Source: Rhodospirillales bacterium
GTDB lineage: Bacteria; Pseudomonadota; Alphaproteobacteria; Rhodospirillales; Casp-alpha2
Length of the DNA: 64,000 nt
Assembly: GCA_013203595.1 (NCBI GenBank)
Contig: JABMNT010000132.1
Span: forward strand, 1 to 64,000
Direction of reading: 5' to 3'
In this document: in pieces, positions 8,353 to 16,228 of the stretch
How positions within the stretch are numbered: position 1 is the stretch's first letter
How the letters are laid out: each line of letters begins with the position of its first letter
Position numbers and translations under genes: made by a program
Notes under the pieces: model-generated
Told to the model about the DNA's origin: nothing
Databases searched by the model: none
Seen by the model: the letters and a program-made list of their open reading frames with translations, nothing else

Positions 8353-10050
8353 ATGATTAATACAACAAATTACCGAACTTGCCCCGACACCGGGTTCAAG
8401 ATCGACCTAAGCGCCGATAAACTGATTAAATGGAATGCCGTGAGCGGCGTCGTCTTTTTGCTCATCGGCGGTCTGTTCGGGCTGGGTGTGGCCCTGACCC
8501 GCTGGCCAGCCGTGCATCTGCTGCCTGCCGACTGGTTCTATCTGGCCCTGACCGCACATGGCTTTGATGTCCTGCTGGTTTGGATCATCTTCTTCGAGGT
8601 TGCTGTGCTCTATTTTGCCGGTGCCGTTCTGCTGGGTTCCCGGCTGGCCGCCCCGAAAGTTGCATGGCTGGCCTACTGGATGATGCTGGGCGGTGCCATC
8701 ATCACCAACATTGCCGTCCTGCGCGGTGATTCAACAGTGATGTTTACCTCCTATGTGCCCATGAAAGCGGCACCGGAGTTTTACTTAGGAATCATCATCT
8801 TTGCCGTCGGCGTACTACTCGCCTGTATTGTGTTCTTCGGCACCCTGGTCATCGCCAAACAGGACAAGACCTACACCGGCTCGGTGCCGCTGGTGGTGTT
8901 CGGTGCCACCGTCGCCGCCATTATTGCCGTGTTCACCATTGCCGCAGGCGCGATCATTCTGATCCCGACCCTGTTATGGTCGGTTGGCTATGTGGGTCAC
9001 ATCGACACCCTCATGTACAAGATTGTCTGGTGGGCAATGGGCCACTCCTCGCAGCAGGTCAACGTTGTTGTCCAGATTTCCCTCTGGTATGCCCTGGCAG
9101 CCATTCTGTTCGGGGCCAAGCCGCTGTCGGAAAAAGTCAGCCGCACGGCATTCCTGCTCTATATCCTGTTCCTGCAACTGGCCAGTGTGCACCACTTGCT
9201 GGTCGAGCCGGGGCTAAGCTCCGAATACAAAATCTTCAACACCAGCTACGCGCTTTATCTGGCCGTGCTGGGCAGCATGATCCACGGCCTGACGGTTCCG
9301 GGCGCGGTTGAGGCGGCCCAGCGTAAGAAAGGCTACAACAAGGGCCTGTTCGAATGGTTACGCAAGGCGCCCTGGGGCAATCCGGCGTTTTCCGGTTTCG
9401 CCCTGTCCGTGGTCCTGTTCGGTTTCCTGGGCGGTATTACCGGTGTCATGATGGGGGCCGAGCAGCTCAACATCATCATCCACAACACGCTCTATGTACC
9501 AGGCCACTTCCATGGCACCGTGGTTGTTGGCACCACCCTGGCGTTCATGGCCTTTTCCTACTGGTTCGTTCCCGTACTGTGGCAGAAGGAACTGGTGATG
9601 CCGGGTATTGCCAAATGGCAACCCTACCTGTTCGGTATCGGCATGGGGCTGGTTTCGGTGTTCATGATGGGGGCAGGGACCCTGGGCGTTCCCCGCCGCC
9701 ACTGGGACATCAACTTTTCCGACGCGGCGATGGCCTATGAGTTCCCGGGTGCTGCACATTTGATGATGGGCCTGAACGGCATGGCGGCACTGGTCGGTGG
9801 CCTTGGCGCAGCCATCTTCATCCTCAATATGGTTGGCACCATTCTGTGGGGCAAACCGAAAACAAAGGCGGCGCCAGCGGCCGAGCCGTCAACCGATACC
9901 CACGGTGCCCAGGTATTGGCGAGCCACGGTTCAGCCGAAGGCATGTCTGTTCCCGGCACCTTCACCCTGGCCATGGTCTTCCTCGTTGCCTTCGTTCTCT
10001 ACTACTTTGTCAACTGGAAGTATCTGGCCGGTGTATGGCCACTGAGTTAA
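8353..10050 (+). CDS. B-family heme-copper oxidoreductase subunit I, probable NO reductase
   Basis: A 565-residue polytopic membrane protein; ATG 8353 chosen because earlier codons overlap subunit II. Ligands: H69 and H387 (low-spin heme), H385 (high-spin heme), H231, H280 and H281 (CuB). The HHLLVEPG segment resembles the HH-x3-DPG of ba3-type enzymes, placing it in the B family. The residue four after H231, where oxygen reductases have the cross-linked tyrosine, is glutamine (Q235, in GHSSQQV). Loss of that tyrosine characterises B-family-derived NO reductases (sNOR, eNOR and relatives). With nirK, nirV and hemerythrin adjacent, NO reduction to N2O is the favoured role; an atypical oxygen reductase is the alternative. 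Confidence 0.8.
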   Translation: MINTTNYRTCPDTGFKIDLSADKLIKWNAVSGVVFLLIGGLFGLGVALTRWPAVHLLPADWFYLALTAHGFDVLLVWIIFFEVAVLYFAGAVLLGSRLAAPKVAWLAYWMMLGGAIITNIAVLRGDSTVMFTSYVPMKAAPEFYLGIIIFAVGVLLACIVFFGTLVIAKQDKTYTGSVPLVVFGATVAAIIAVFTIAAGAIILIPTLLWSVGYVGHIDTLMYKIVWWAMGHSSQQVNVVVQISLWYALAAILFGAKPLSEKVSRTAFLLYILFLQLASVHHLLVEPGLSSEYKIFNTSYALYLAVLGSMIHGLTVPGAVEAAQRKKGYNKGLFEWLRKAPWGNPAFSGFALSVVLFGFLGGITGVMMGAEQLNIIIHNTLYVPGHFHGTVVVGTTLAFMAFSYWFVPVLWQKELVMPGIAKWQPYLFGIGMGLVSVFMMGAGTLGVPRRHWDINFSDAAMAYEFPGAAHLMMGLNGMAALVGGLGAAIFILNMVGTILWGKPKTKAAPAAEPSTDTHGAQVLASHGSAEGMSVPGTFTLAMVFLVAFVLYYFVNWKYLAGVWPLS

Positions 10051-10141
10051 GCGTTCAGGGCGGCGGTGGATGCCGCCGCCCCGAATACCTTCGCTCCACA
10101 CGGCCATCGGCCCAACAAGACAGGATCGGACAGACAAAATC

Positions 10142-11008
10142 ATGAAAGCCCAGTGCGCCTTGTTTTACAGCGTTTTCAAAATCCGGATTGGCCTGGCGAT
10201 CATGGCCAGTGCGCTGGTCGGGAGCGCTGTCATGCCCGGTCCTGCCTTAACCGGCTGGCAGCTTTTAATCCTGGCCCTGACCGTACTTGGATCGTCGGCT
10301 GCGGCAGGTGCCTTCAACCAGCTAGTTGAACGCGATCTGGATGGGCGCATGAAACGCACCGCAAACCGGCCTTTCGTTACCGGACGGCTTCGCGCCGGGC
10401 CCGGTTGGTATATAATCATTCTGTCTTTGCTGGTGGTTTCCGTTGGAACCGCCTTTTTTGCCCTGAACGGAGCCAGTGCGCTCTATGTATTTCTGGGGGC
10501 CTTCTTCTATGGCGTTGTCTATACGGTCTGGCTGAAGCGCCGGACGGTCTGGAACATCGTCATTGGCGGGCTATCGGGAAGTTTTGCCGTGCTGGCCGGT
10601 GCCGCCGCGGTCGATCCGGGCCTGTCGGCGACCGCTCTCGGCCTGGCCGTGATTTTGTTCCTGTGGACGCCACCGCATTTCTGGAGCCTGGCCGCGGTCC
10701 TGCGCGACGATTACGCGCAAGCCGGAATCCCCATGCTGCCGGCGATAATCGACGAACGGGCCGCAGCCTGGACCATATTGATCAACACCGTCGGGCTGGT
10801 TATCGCATCGATGATGCTGACCATGTACGGATTGGGCTGGTCCTACTGGCTGATGGCGGCAACAGGCGGCAGCTATTTTCTCTATCGCAGTGTTCAGTAT
10901 GTGATGGCGCCATCACCGGAAACCGCCATGAAAAACTTCTTCGCCTCGCTGGTGCAGCTTTGCCTTTTATTTATCGGTGTTTTCCTGGGAGCCATGACAG
11001 GCCTATGA
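10142..11008 (+). CDS. ctaB: protoheme IX farnesyltransferase (heme O synthase), UbiA family
   Basis: A 288-residue protein with about eight or nine hydrophobic helices. The polyprenyl-binding motif is N59-x3-E-R-D-L-D with MKRTANRP after it; the second conserved loop (YTVWLKRRTVWNIVIGG) and the WTPPHFW motif are family hallmarks. It farnesylates heme B to heme O for heme-copper enzymes. ATG 10142 is chosen over an upstream in-frame start because homology begins there. It overlaps the next gene by ATGA. Its presence implies that the neighbouring reductase uses heme O or A, unlike classical NorB, which uses only heme b. Confidence 0.85.
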   Translation: MKAQCALFYSVFKIRIGLAIMASALVGSAVMPGPALTGWQLLILALTVLGSSAAAGAFNQLVERDLDGRMKRTANRPFVTGRLRAGPGWYIIILSLLVVSVGTAFFALNGASALYVFLGAFFYGVVYTVWLKRRTVWNIVIGGLSGSFAVLAGAAAVDPGLSATALGLAVILFLWTPPHFWSLAAVLRDDYAQAGIPMLPAIIDERAAAWTILINTVGLVIASMMLTMYGLGWSYWLMAATGGSYFLYRSVQYVMAPSPETAMKNFFASLVQLCLLFIGVFLGAMTGL

Positions 11009-11889
11009 GACCGGCATTTCGGCGCATATTCGGGGTACTCGGTCTGTGTGGACTCTGGGTTTACGCGCTTCCGTCAGCCGGCGCCGAAAGCCCGACCGCA
11101 GCCTTTCAGGAAGCCTCGGCCCTGGCAACCAGCCAGTCCGCTATCGGCAAACGCATCCCCGACCTGAGCTTTCGCGACGGCCGCGGCGGCACCGTCCGGC
11201 TATCCGATTATCTGGGCAAGCCGCTGGTTCTGAATTTTATCTATACCGGCTGCGTGCAGAGCTGCAACGTCAATACGGCGTGGCTGGTTGAGGTTTTCGA
11301 CACGGCGAAGGAAGCCCTGGGCAATGACAGCTTCACCGCCCTGACCATCGGTTTCGACACCGTGCATGACTCGCCCGGACGAATGCAGGACTTTGCCAGC
11401 CAGCGGCGCGCCGATGAAATACCCGGTTGGCATTTCCTCAGTGGTGATGCCGACAGCGTCGGGCAGTTGACGCAAGTGGCCGGCTTCACCTATTTCAAGT
11501 CGGCCAAGGGCTTCGATCACCTGGACCAGGTAACTCTGATCGACGGCAACGGGGTTATTCAGGCCCAGGTATACGGCGAGCTGTTTGCAAAACCGACCTT
11601 GATTGATCCCCTCAAAGCCCTGGTTTTCGGCACGACAACACCGTATCGGAGCCTTGACGACCTGATCAAGAAAGTCCGCCTGTTCTGTATCCTCTATGAC
11701 CCGGCGACGGAACGTTATAAGTTCAATTATGCGCTTTTCATCCAACTTGGAGTAGGGGCCTTGTTTATTGGCGCTGTCCTGGTTTTTTTGGGACGCGACC
11801 AATTACAACAATACCGTCGCCGCCGCCTGGCAAAACGGTTGCCGGCCGCCAGTGAGCAACCGCAGGCAAGGCATAACGACGCCGTTTGA
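11005..11889 (+). CDS. Sco1/SenC-family copper chaperone
   Basis: A 294-residue protein with an N-terminal signal/anchor, a thioredoxin-like domain with the copper-binding C83-x3-C87 (YTGCVQSC) and the distal histidine H172 (FDHLDQV), then a C-terminal transmembrane helix (about residues 236-258) and a basic tail. Sco proteins deliver copper to CuA. It is translationally coupled to ctaB (ATGA) and fits the CuA subunit upstream. A senC gene also accompanies norSY in ammonia oxidisers as I recall, which strengthens the NO-reductase reading. The frame stays open upstream within ctaB, but that part is shadow. Confidence 0.85.
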   Translation: MRPAFRRIFGVLGLCGLWVYALPSAGAESPTAAFQEASALATSQSAIGKRIPDLSFRDGRGGTVRLSDYLGKPLVLNFIYTGCVQSCNVNTAWLVEVFDTAKEALGNDSFTALTIGFDTVHDSPGRMQDFASQRRADEIPGWHFLSGDADSVGQLTQVAGFTYFKSAKGFDHLDQVTLIDGNGVIQAQVYGELFAKPTLIDPLKALVFGTTTPYRSLDDLIKKVRLFCILYDPATERYKFNYALFIQLGVGALFIGAVLVFLGRDQLQQYRRRRLAKRLPAASEQPQARHNDAV

Positions 11890-11911
11890 TGAAAAAGTTG
11901 ACTAGAAATCC

Positions 11912-13474
11912 ATGCTGAACGCGATCCACTATCCCATTCGACGCCTTTTCGAAGGCCTTGAATCCGTCTTTGACGGCCCCTTCGGCCCGGCCTGGAATCC
12001 GATCCGGCAACTGGGAACATTGGCCTTCTTCTTCTTTTGGATTGCTGCCGTCAGCGGCATCTATCTGTTCATTTTTTTCGATACCAGCCTGTCCGGTGCC
12101 TATGACTCCATTGCTTATCTGACCCGGGAGCAATGGTATCTGGGCGGCATCATGCGCAGCCTGCATCGCTACTCATCCGATGCCATGGTCGCCTGCATGA
12201 TATTACATTGTCTGCGCGAATTTTCCATGGACCGCTATCGGGGCGCGCGCTGGTTCACCTGGTTTACCGGCGTTCCCCTGATCTGGCTGCTGCTTATATC
12301 AGGGATCAGCGGCTACTGGCTGGTGTGGGATGAACTCGCCCAGTATGTGGCCATCGGCTCCATGGAATGGCTCGACTGGCTTGGAATTTTCGGGCAATCG
12401 GTGGCCGAGAACTTTCTGACACGCGGCAGCCTTGATGACCGCTTCTTCAGCCTGCTCGTGTTTATGCACATTTTCGCACCGCTTTTTCTGCTGTTTGTGA
12501 TGTGGGTCCATATCCTGCGGGTCAGCCGGGCAAAAACAAATCCACCGCGCGGCTTGGCGATCGGCAGTTTTCTGATGCTGCTGGCTCTGTCCATCGCTGT
12601 GCCGGCCGTCAGCCATGCCCCCGCAGACCTGGGGCGCGTACCGGCGACGCTCAATCCCGACTGGTTTTTCATGGCCCTGTATCCGCTTTACGATCTGGCC
12701 GGCGCCGGGCCGCTCTGGGCGCTTGGTTTTGGCGGCTCGCTGCTGCTTTGTGTGCTGCCCTGGCTGCCACCGCTGAAGCGGGCAAAAGCCCCGGTGGTTT
12801 TTCTCGACCAATGCAATGGCTGTACCCGGTGTTTCGAGGATTGTCCCTACAGCGCGATCACCATGCAGGCGCGCACCGATGGCCGGCCCTTCGAGATGGA
12901 GGCGGTGGTCAATGCGGATCTGTGTACGGCCTGTGGGATCTGCGTCGGATCCTGTCCGATGTCGACACCGTTCCGCCGCGGCGCGGCGCTCGAAACCGGG
13001 ATTGATCTGCCGGGCCTTTCCCTCGACACCGTGCACAAGAAAATCAACGCGGCGATCACCGAGGCCAAGTCCAGTGCCGGCGACCGCCCCAGCCTGCTGG
13101 TTGTCGGCTGCGACCACGGCGTGCCTGTGGGCGGCTATGGTGGCCACGGCATGGCCCCCGTATCCTTGCCCTGCATCGGCATGCTGCCGCCGTCGTTCCT
13201 GGATTACGCGTTGTCCGGAGACCGGGTTGATGGGGTGATGTTGACCGGTTGCGCACAATGCGACTGTCATCACCGGCTTGGCATCCAATGGACCGAAGAG
13301 CGGCTGACCGGCATGCGCGACCCCTATCTGCGCAAACGCGTTCCCCGGGACCGCCTCGATGTGTATTGGGCCGCAGCCAATGAAAGCGCCGCACTGGGCC
13401 AGGAGATCGATCATTTCAGGGAGCGGCTGGAGCAGCAGAAACAATCCGCCGATGGCGAGAAGCAATCAACATGA
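11912..13474 (+). CDS. cytochrome b - 2[4Fe-4S] ferredoxin - MvhD-like fusion protein
   Basis: A 520-residue protein with three parts. Residues 1-290 are a bc-complex-type cytochrome b with heme ligand pairs H85/H99 and H186/H200 (both H-x13-H) and a PDWF motif (249-252) equivalent to the PEWY quinol-site motif of cytochrome b/subunit IV. Residues 300-350 carry two [4Fe-4S] motifs (C301, C304, C307, C311; C338, C341, C344, C348). Residues 395-480 resemble MvhD/FrhD hydrogenase delta subunits (C400, C421 in LPCIGM, C447, C450, C452). It probably links the quinone pool to iron-sulfur carriers. No Rieske protein or cytochrome c1 gene is nearby. It overlaps the next gene by 4 bp. The architecture is unusual and its direction of electron flow is unknown. 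Confidence 0.8.
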   Translation: MLNAIHYPIRRLFEGLESVFDGPFGPAWNPIRQLGTLAFFFFWIAAVSGIYLFIFFDTSLSGAYDSIAYLTREQWYLGGIMRSLHRYSSDAMVACMILHCLREFSMDRYRGARWFTWFTGVPLIWLLLISGISGYWLVWDELAQYVAIGSMEWLDWLGIFGQSVAENFLTRGSLDDRFFSLLVFMHIFAPLFLLFVMWVHILRVSRAKTNPPRGLAIGSFLMLLALSIAVPAVSHAPADLGRVPATLNPDWFFMALYPLYDLAGAGPLWALGFGGSLLLCVLPWLPPLKRAKAPVVFLDQCNGCTRCFEDCPYSAITMQARTDGRPFEMEAVVNADLCTACGICVGSCPMSTPFRRGAALETGIDLPGLSLDTVHKKINAAITEAKSSAGDRPSLLVVGCDHGVPVGGYGGHGMAPVSLPCIGMLPPSFLDYALSGDRVDGVMLTGCAQCDCHHRLGIQWTEERLTGMRDPYLRKRVPRDRLDVYWAAANESAALGQEIDHFRERLEQQKQSADGEKQST

Positions 13475-14190
13475 ACAGCCCTGATAACGTTTATTTTTTT
13501 ATTGTTCCGGTGCTCATATTCGGCCCCCTTTTCCTGTGGATCCTGTATAACTTCGGAATCAAGGAACTGGTTAAAATACCGGGCGAGCTGCGCCGCAAGC
13601 GGAGCCGCGAGGCGGCGCAGGCGGCGGCCTTTGAGGCGGAGCGCCAGCGCAAGCGGGGCACCGGGGCGGTCTGGCTGGTACGCGGACCGAACACAAGCCT
13701 TTTCGGGGTATTCATGCAGGGCCTGACCTTCGCCTGGTTTGCCGGCAGCATCGGTTTCTTTGCCTCGTCACTGGCCTATGAATACAGAAGCCCGGACATG
13801 GCCCTGATCAAGCTCAGCCTCAACCATGCCGGCCAACGCAAAGTCGAATGCACAACCCGGAGCGCCAAGGAACTGGCCAAACTGGAACCCAATATGCGGG
13901 CCAAACTGTCATGCCCGCGCGAACGCTGGCCCGTGCATGTGGAACTTGAACTCGATAGCCGGGTCCTTTTCAAGGAAAGCGCCAAGCCGGCCGGGCTCTC
14001 CACCGACGGCCCCTCCAGCTTTTATAAGTCCTTTGTCGTGCCGGCTGGCCAGCACCAGCTGACGCTGCGTCTGCGCGACCGCGGCGATACCGGCTTCGGT
14101 TTCGAGGCGACACAGCAACTCACCATCGCGCCGCGCCAGGTGATCGCTGCTCAGTTCAACGCCGCCAGGGGCGGTTTTATTATCCGGTAG
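13471..14190 (+). CDS. unknown two-helix membrane protein of the nitrogen-oxide cluster
   Basis: A 239-residue protein overlapping the fusion gene by ATGA, so translationally coupled to it. Hydrophobic helix 1 spans about residues 8-28; a highly basic, coiled-coil-like stretch follows (about 40-62, rich in R, K, E and A); helix 2 is at about 74-97; the rest is a soluble beta-rich domain with two cysteines. I do not recognise a family. Coupling to the cytochrome b fusion suggests an assembly or partner subunit. Confidence 0.75.
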   Translation: MNSPDNVYFFIVPVLIFGPLFLWILYNFGIKELVKIPGELRRKRSREAAQAAAFEAERQRKRGTGAVWLVRGPNTSLFGVFMQGLTFAWFAGSIGFFASSLAYEYRSPDMALIKLSLNHAGQRKVECTTRSAKELAKLEPNMRAKLSCPRERWPVHVELELDSRVLFKESAKPAGLSTDGPSSFYKSFVVPAGQHQLTLRLRDRGDTGFGFEATQQLTIAPRQVIAAQFNAARGGFIIR

Positions 14191-14199
14191 GGAACGACC

Positions 14200-14622
14200 A
14201 TGAACGACAGCAGAAAAATACCCCAGATAGAATGGCGGGCCGAATTCGAAACCGGCGATGCGGCCATTGATCACGAACACAAAGACATGATTGAGCGCAT
14301 CAATCATTTTCTTATTGCCGCCGACACCGATCCCACAGCCGATGATCTGCTTGCCCATCTTGGCGAAATCCATGCCTGGATATCGGCGCATTTCGCGCTT
14401 GAGGAAAAAATTATGCGCGATCAGAAGTACGACGCTTATGAGCCGCATAAAGACGATCATGAAACATTACTCGATGACCTGCGCGACATCATGGAGGAAA
14501 TCGAGACGGAGGGATACGCAGGGGCAGGGCAAAAACTTCAGCAACGCCTGTCGGACTGGTTTATCAATCATTTCAAAACCCAGGACGCCCGCTGGCATTC
14601 GTCCCAGGCAAAAAACCCCTAG
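14200..14622 (+). CDS. bacteriohemerythrin
   Basis: A 140-residue four-helix protein with all seven di-iron ligands in place: H27 (IDHEHK), H64 and E68 (HFALEE), H83 and H87 (PHKDDH), H124 and D129 (HFKTQD). Hemerythrins bind oxygen and, in bacteria, can bind or help handle NO. It starts 9 bp after the unknown membrane gene and closes the cluster, so it may buffer oxygen or NO around the reductases. No extra output domain is present. Confidence 0.9.
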   Translation: MNDSRKIPQIEWRAEFETGDAAIDHEHKDMIERINHFLIAADTDPTADDLLAHLGEIHAWISAHFALEEKIMRDQKYDAYEPHKDDHETLLDDLRDIMEEIETEGYAGAGQKLQQRLSDWFINHFKTQDARWHSSQAKNP

Positions 14623-15088
14623 GGCGAACAACTGCGGGTAGGGCCGCTATGCATCAAAGGCCGTTCTTATACACCTGGCGGTCAACATTTTCAGGCGGTC
14701 ATTTCGGCGGAAGGTGACCCAAGGCGGACGAATTCGCGCCTGATAAAACAGGTCGTTTCTGCCATTAGGTGAGGGTCGCTCTATGGTTTTGCCCTTGATT
14801 GGTGGACACCTAGAATAGGCGCTTAGCGCTTGAGGAGGTGTCCACCAATCAAGGGCAAAACCACGTCTCGCGCAAAAATCGTGAGGTCGAATTTCGGCGG
14901 AAAATTGGTATAGAACAGACATAATTCCGGGTGACCGGTACAACGCTTAAGGTGTCATTTCGCCGCCATTCGCACAGGCCTCCTGCATCAGAACCTGCCA
15001 GCCGCGCTGTCAGACATATTCCGTAAAGCGACCGCTTGGTTTGATTTACCGCAGTGAAAAGCCGTGCAACGGAGGGCGGCCTGAGCCG
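14623..15088. other. gene-free stretch with mobile-element-like sequence
   Basis: No gene is convincing here. The stretch holds the long inverted repeat listed separately. On both sides are similar short phrases (for example ATTTCGGCGGAA at 14701 and 14891, GGTGACC at 14713 and 14930), the sort of repeated end sequence left by insertion elements. No transposase remains, so identity as an IS remnant is only a suggestion. Confidence 0.4.
14785..14862. repeat. 27-bp perfect inverted repeat with 24-base spacer
   Basis: The left arm 14785-14811 and right arm 14836-14862 are exact reverse complements over 27 bases. The arms begin and end with GGTTTTGCCC / GGGCAAAACC and meet at GGACACCT / AGGTGTCC. 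The spacer contains a small GCGCTTAGCGC palindrome. No T-run follows. Possible readings are a MITE, abutted IS ends or a structured RNA; an ordinary terminator is unlikely. Confidence 0.7.
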
Positions 15089-15433
15089 TCACGACCCCAG
15101 TAAATCGAGGGGCAGGGTCTGTTCCTTGTTGGTGCCACACAGGTTTTCCAGTTCGTCCAGGAGGGACGGGACGTCTGCAATCGACTTGCCGAGGATAAAG
15201 CGGCCACCGGGCGCCAGGCGGATGCTGGGGCCTTTCTGGCAATGCCCGAGGCATACACTGCGTTCGATCCTGATATCTATTTTCCGTTCGCGAATTCCGG
15301 CTTCCAGGGCATCGGCCAGGGCCCGGCTCTGGCGCGCCGCACAGGACGCTTCGTCGGCCCGGAAGCGCCGGTTGACACAAACCATCACAAATTTGGGTTT
15401 GATGGCTTCGGCTGGCGTGTCAGATGGCGGCAA
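15089..15433 (-). CDS. thioredoxin-like (2Fe-2S) ferredoxin
   Basis: A 114-residue protein with the four cysteines of the thioredoxin-fold ferredoxin family: VCVN, then SC about 12 residues later, and the VCLGHC pair. The GPSIRLAPGG segment is also typical. It carries one electron on a [2Fe-2S] cluster; the partner is unknown. It lies 9 bp downstream of the STAS-domain gene on the same strand and is probably co-transcribed with it. Confidence 0.8.
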   Translation of the reverse strand: MPPSDTPAEAIKPKFVMVCVNRRFRADEASCAARQSRALADALEAGIRERKIDIRIERSVCLGHCQKGPSIRLAPGGRFILGKSIADVPSLLDELENLCGTNKEQTLPLDLLGS

Positions 15434-15442
15434 GGCAAACCC

Positions 15443-15757
15443 TCAGTGGTCGCGAATGATAAAAAACCGGTCGAGCTGGGCCAGCCCCAGAACCCGCATG
15501 ACCTGCGGACTGGGCGCCGCCAGTTCGAAGCTGTGGCCGCGTCGCTTGGCGACCTGCCGCCCGTCCAGAAGGCTGGCAATGCCGGAGCTGTCGATAACAC
15601 TTACGCCTGACAACTCGACCACAGTCAACGGATATTTACCGACAACATCGAGCAGGATCTGACGGACCTGAGCGGAGCACGACAGGTCGATTTCGACCCG
15701 AAAATGGACGTAGGTACAGCCATCCCTGATCTCGACTTCATGGTTCATTCCCAGCAA
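15443..15757 (-). CDS. STAS-domain protein (anti-anti-sigma type)
   Basis: A 104-residue single-domain protein with the SpoIIAA/RsbV signature VSVIDSSGIASLL, which contains the regulatory serine normally phosphorylated by an HPK-like anti-sigma kinase. ATG 15757 or the ATG three codons later may be the start. No kinase partner adjoins it; a PP2C phosphatase with a receiver domain lies at 55277-56422. A role in partner-switching signalling is likely by family. Confidence 0.8.
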   Translation of the reverse strand: MLGMNHEVEIRDGCTYVHFRVEIDLSCSAQVRQILLDVVGKYPLTVVELSGVSVIDSSGIASLLDGRQVAKRRGHSFELAAPSPQVMRVLGLAQLDRFFIIRDH

Positions 15758-15873
15758 CCCTACGCCTTATTATTCTTCCATCGAAATGAAAAACTGAATT
15801 TCAAGTTTCAGATCACCCGATCGACAAAACCGTTACCCTGTCAAAACGTTTGCAGCGCCTGAAGAGGAACAAC

Positions 15874-16149
15874 TCATTTATCGACCGTCCTGCGACCGCG
15901 CTCCGTCAACCTGCAAATCTGCCAGTCGGGCTTGATGGGGTTTTCAAACCAGGGTTCCGCCCAGCCATTTTTGAGGCAGCTTTTTATGGTGCGGTCGCTG
16001 ACACGTTTGCCGTTTTCATCAAACAGCGGCAGTTTTCCACCCGCCTGGTGTAAACCGCGGACCAGCCATTTGACCTGTGCGACGCTTGGAGAAACTGCGT
16101 CACCGCCGGCATGACTTTCGTTTGATTGCTCTTCTGCCTGTCTCGCCAC
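15874..16149 (-). CDS. small hypothetical protein
   Basis: A 91-residue basic protein. The N-terminal 20 residues are polar and probably disordered; the rest (AQVKWLVRGLHQAGGKLPLF ... CRLTERGRRTVDK) resembles a winged-helix-like fold, with the terminal LTERGR typical of such domains. It lies alone between the STAS gene and the response regulator gene, all on the minus strand. No function can be assigned. Confidence 0.6.
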   Translation of the reverse strand: MARQAEEQSNESHAGGDAVSPSVAQVKWLVRGLHQAGGKLPLFDENGKRVSDRTIKSCLKNGWAEPWFENPIKPDWQICRLTERGRRTVDK

Positions 16150-16228
16150 GCCGTCAACCTCCCGTTCCCCTCTGGATGTACAGGGCCATGCCCGGCTGCA
16201 AAATTCAATTCACCAAATGGTGTTTAAT

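Noticed and set aside
8353-10050. Ordinary aa3- or ba3-type cytochrome c oxidase subunit I
   Set aside because: The HPEVY-type motif is missing and the tyrosine position is glutamine. The neighbours are nirK, nirV and hemerythrin rather than the usual coxBAC set; no subunit III gene is present.
10405-11004. N-terminal extension of the Sco protein
   Set aside because: It overlaps ctaB in another frame; ATG 11005 gives a normal signal peptide and an ATGA overlap.
12299-13465. 388-residue open frame on the minus strand
   Set aside because: It lies wholly within the cytochrome b fusion gene; its His/Gln/Arg-rich product has no domain sense and is a codon-bias shadow.
14647-14943. 98-residue minus-strand frame across the inverted repeat
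   Set aside because: It spans the repeat arms, has no recognised motif and no ribosome site; the region is more likely non-coding.
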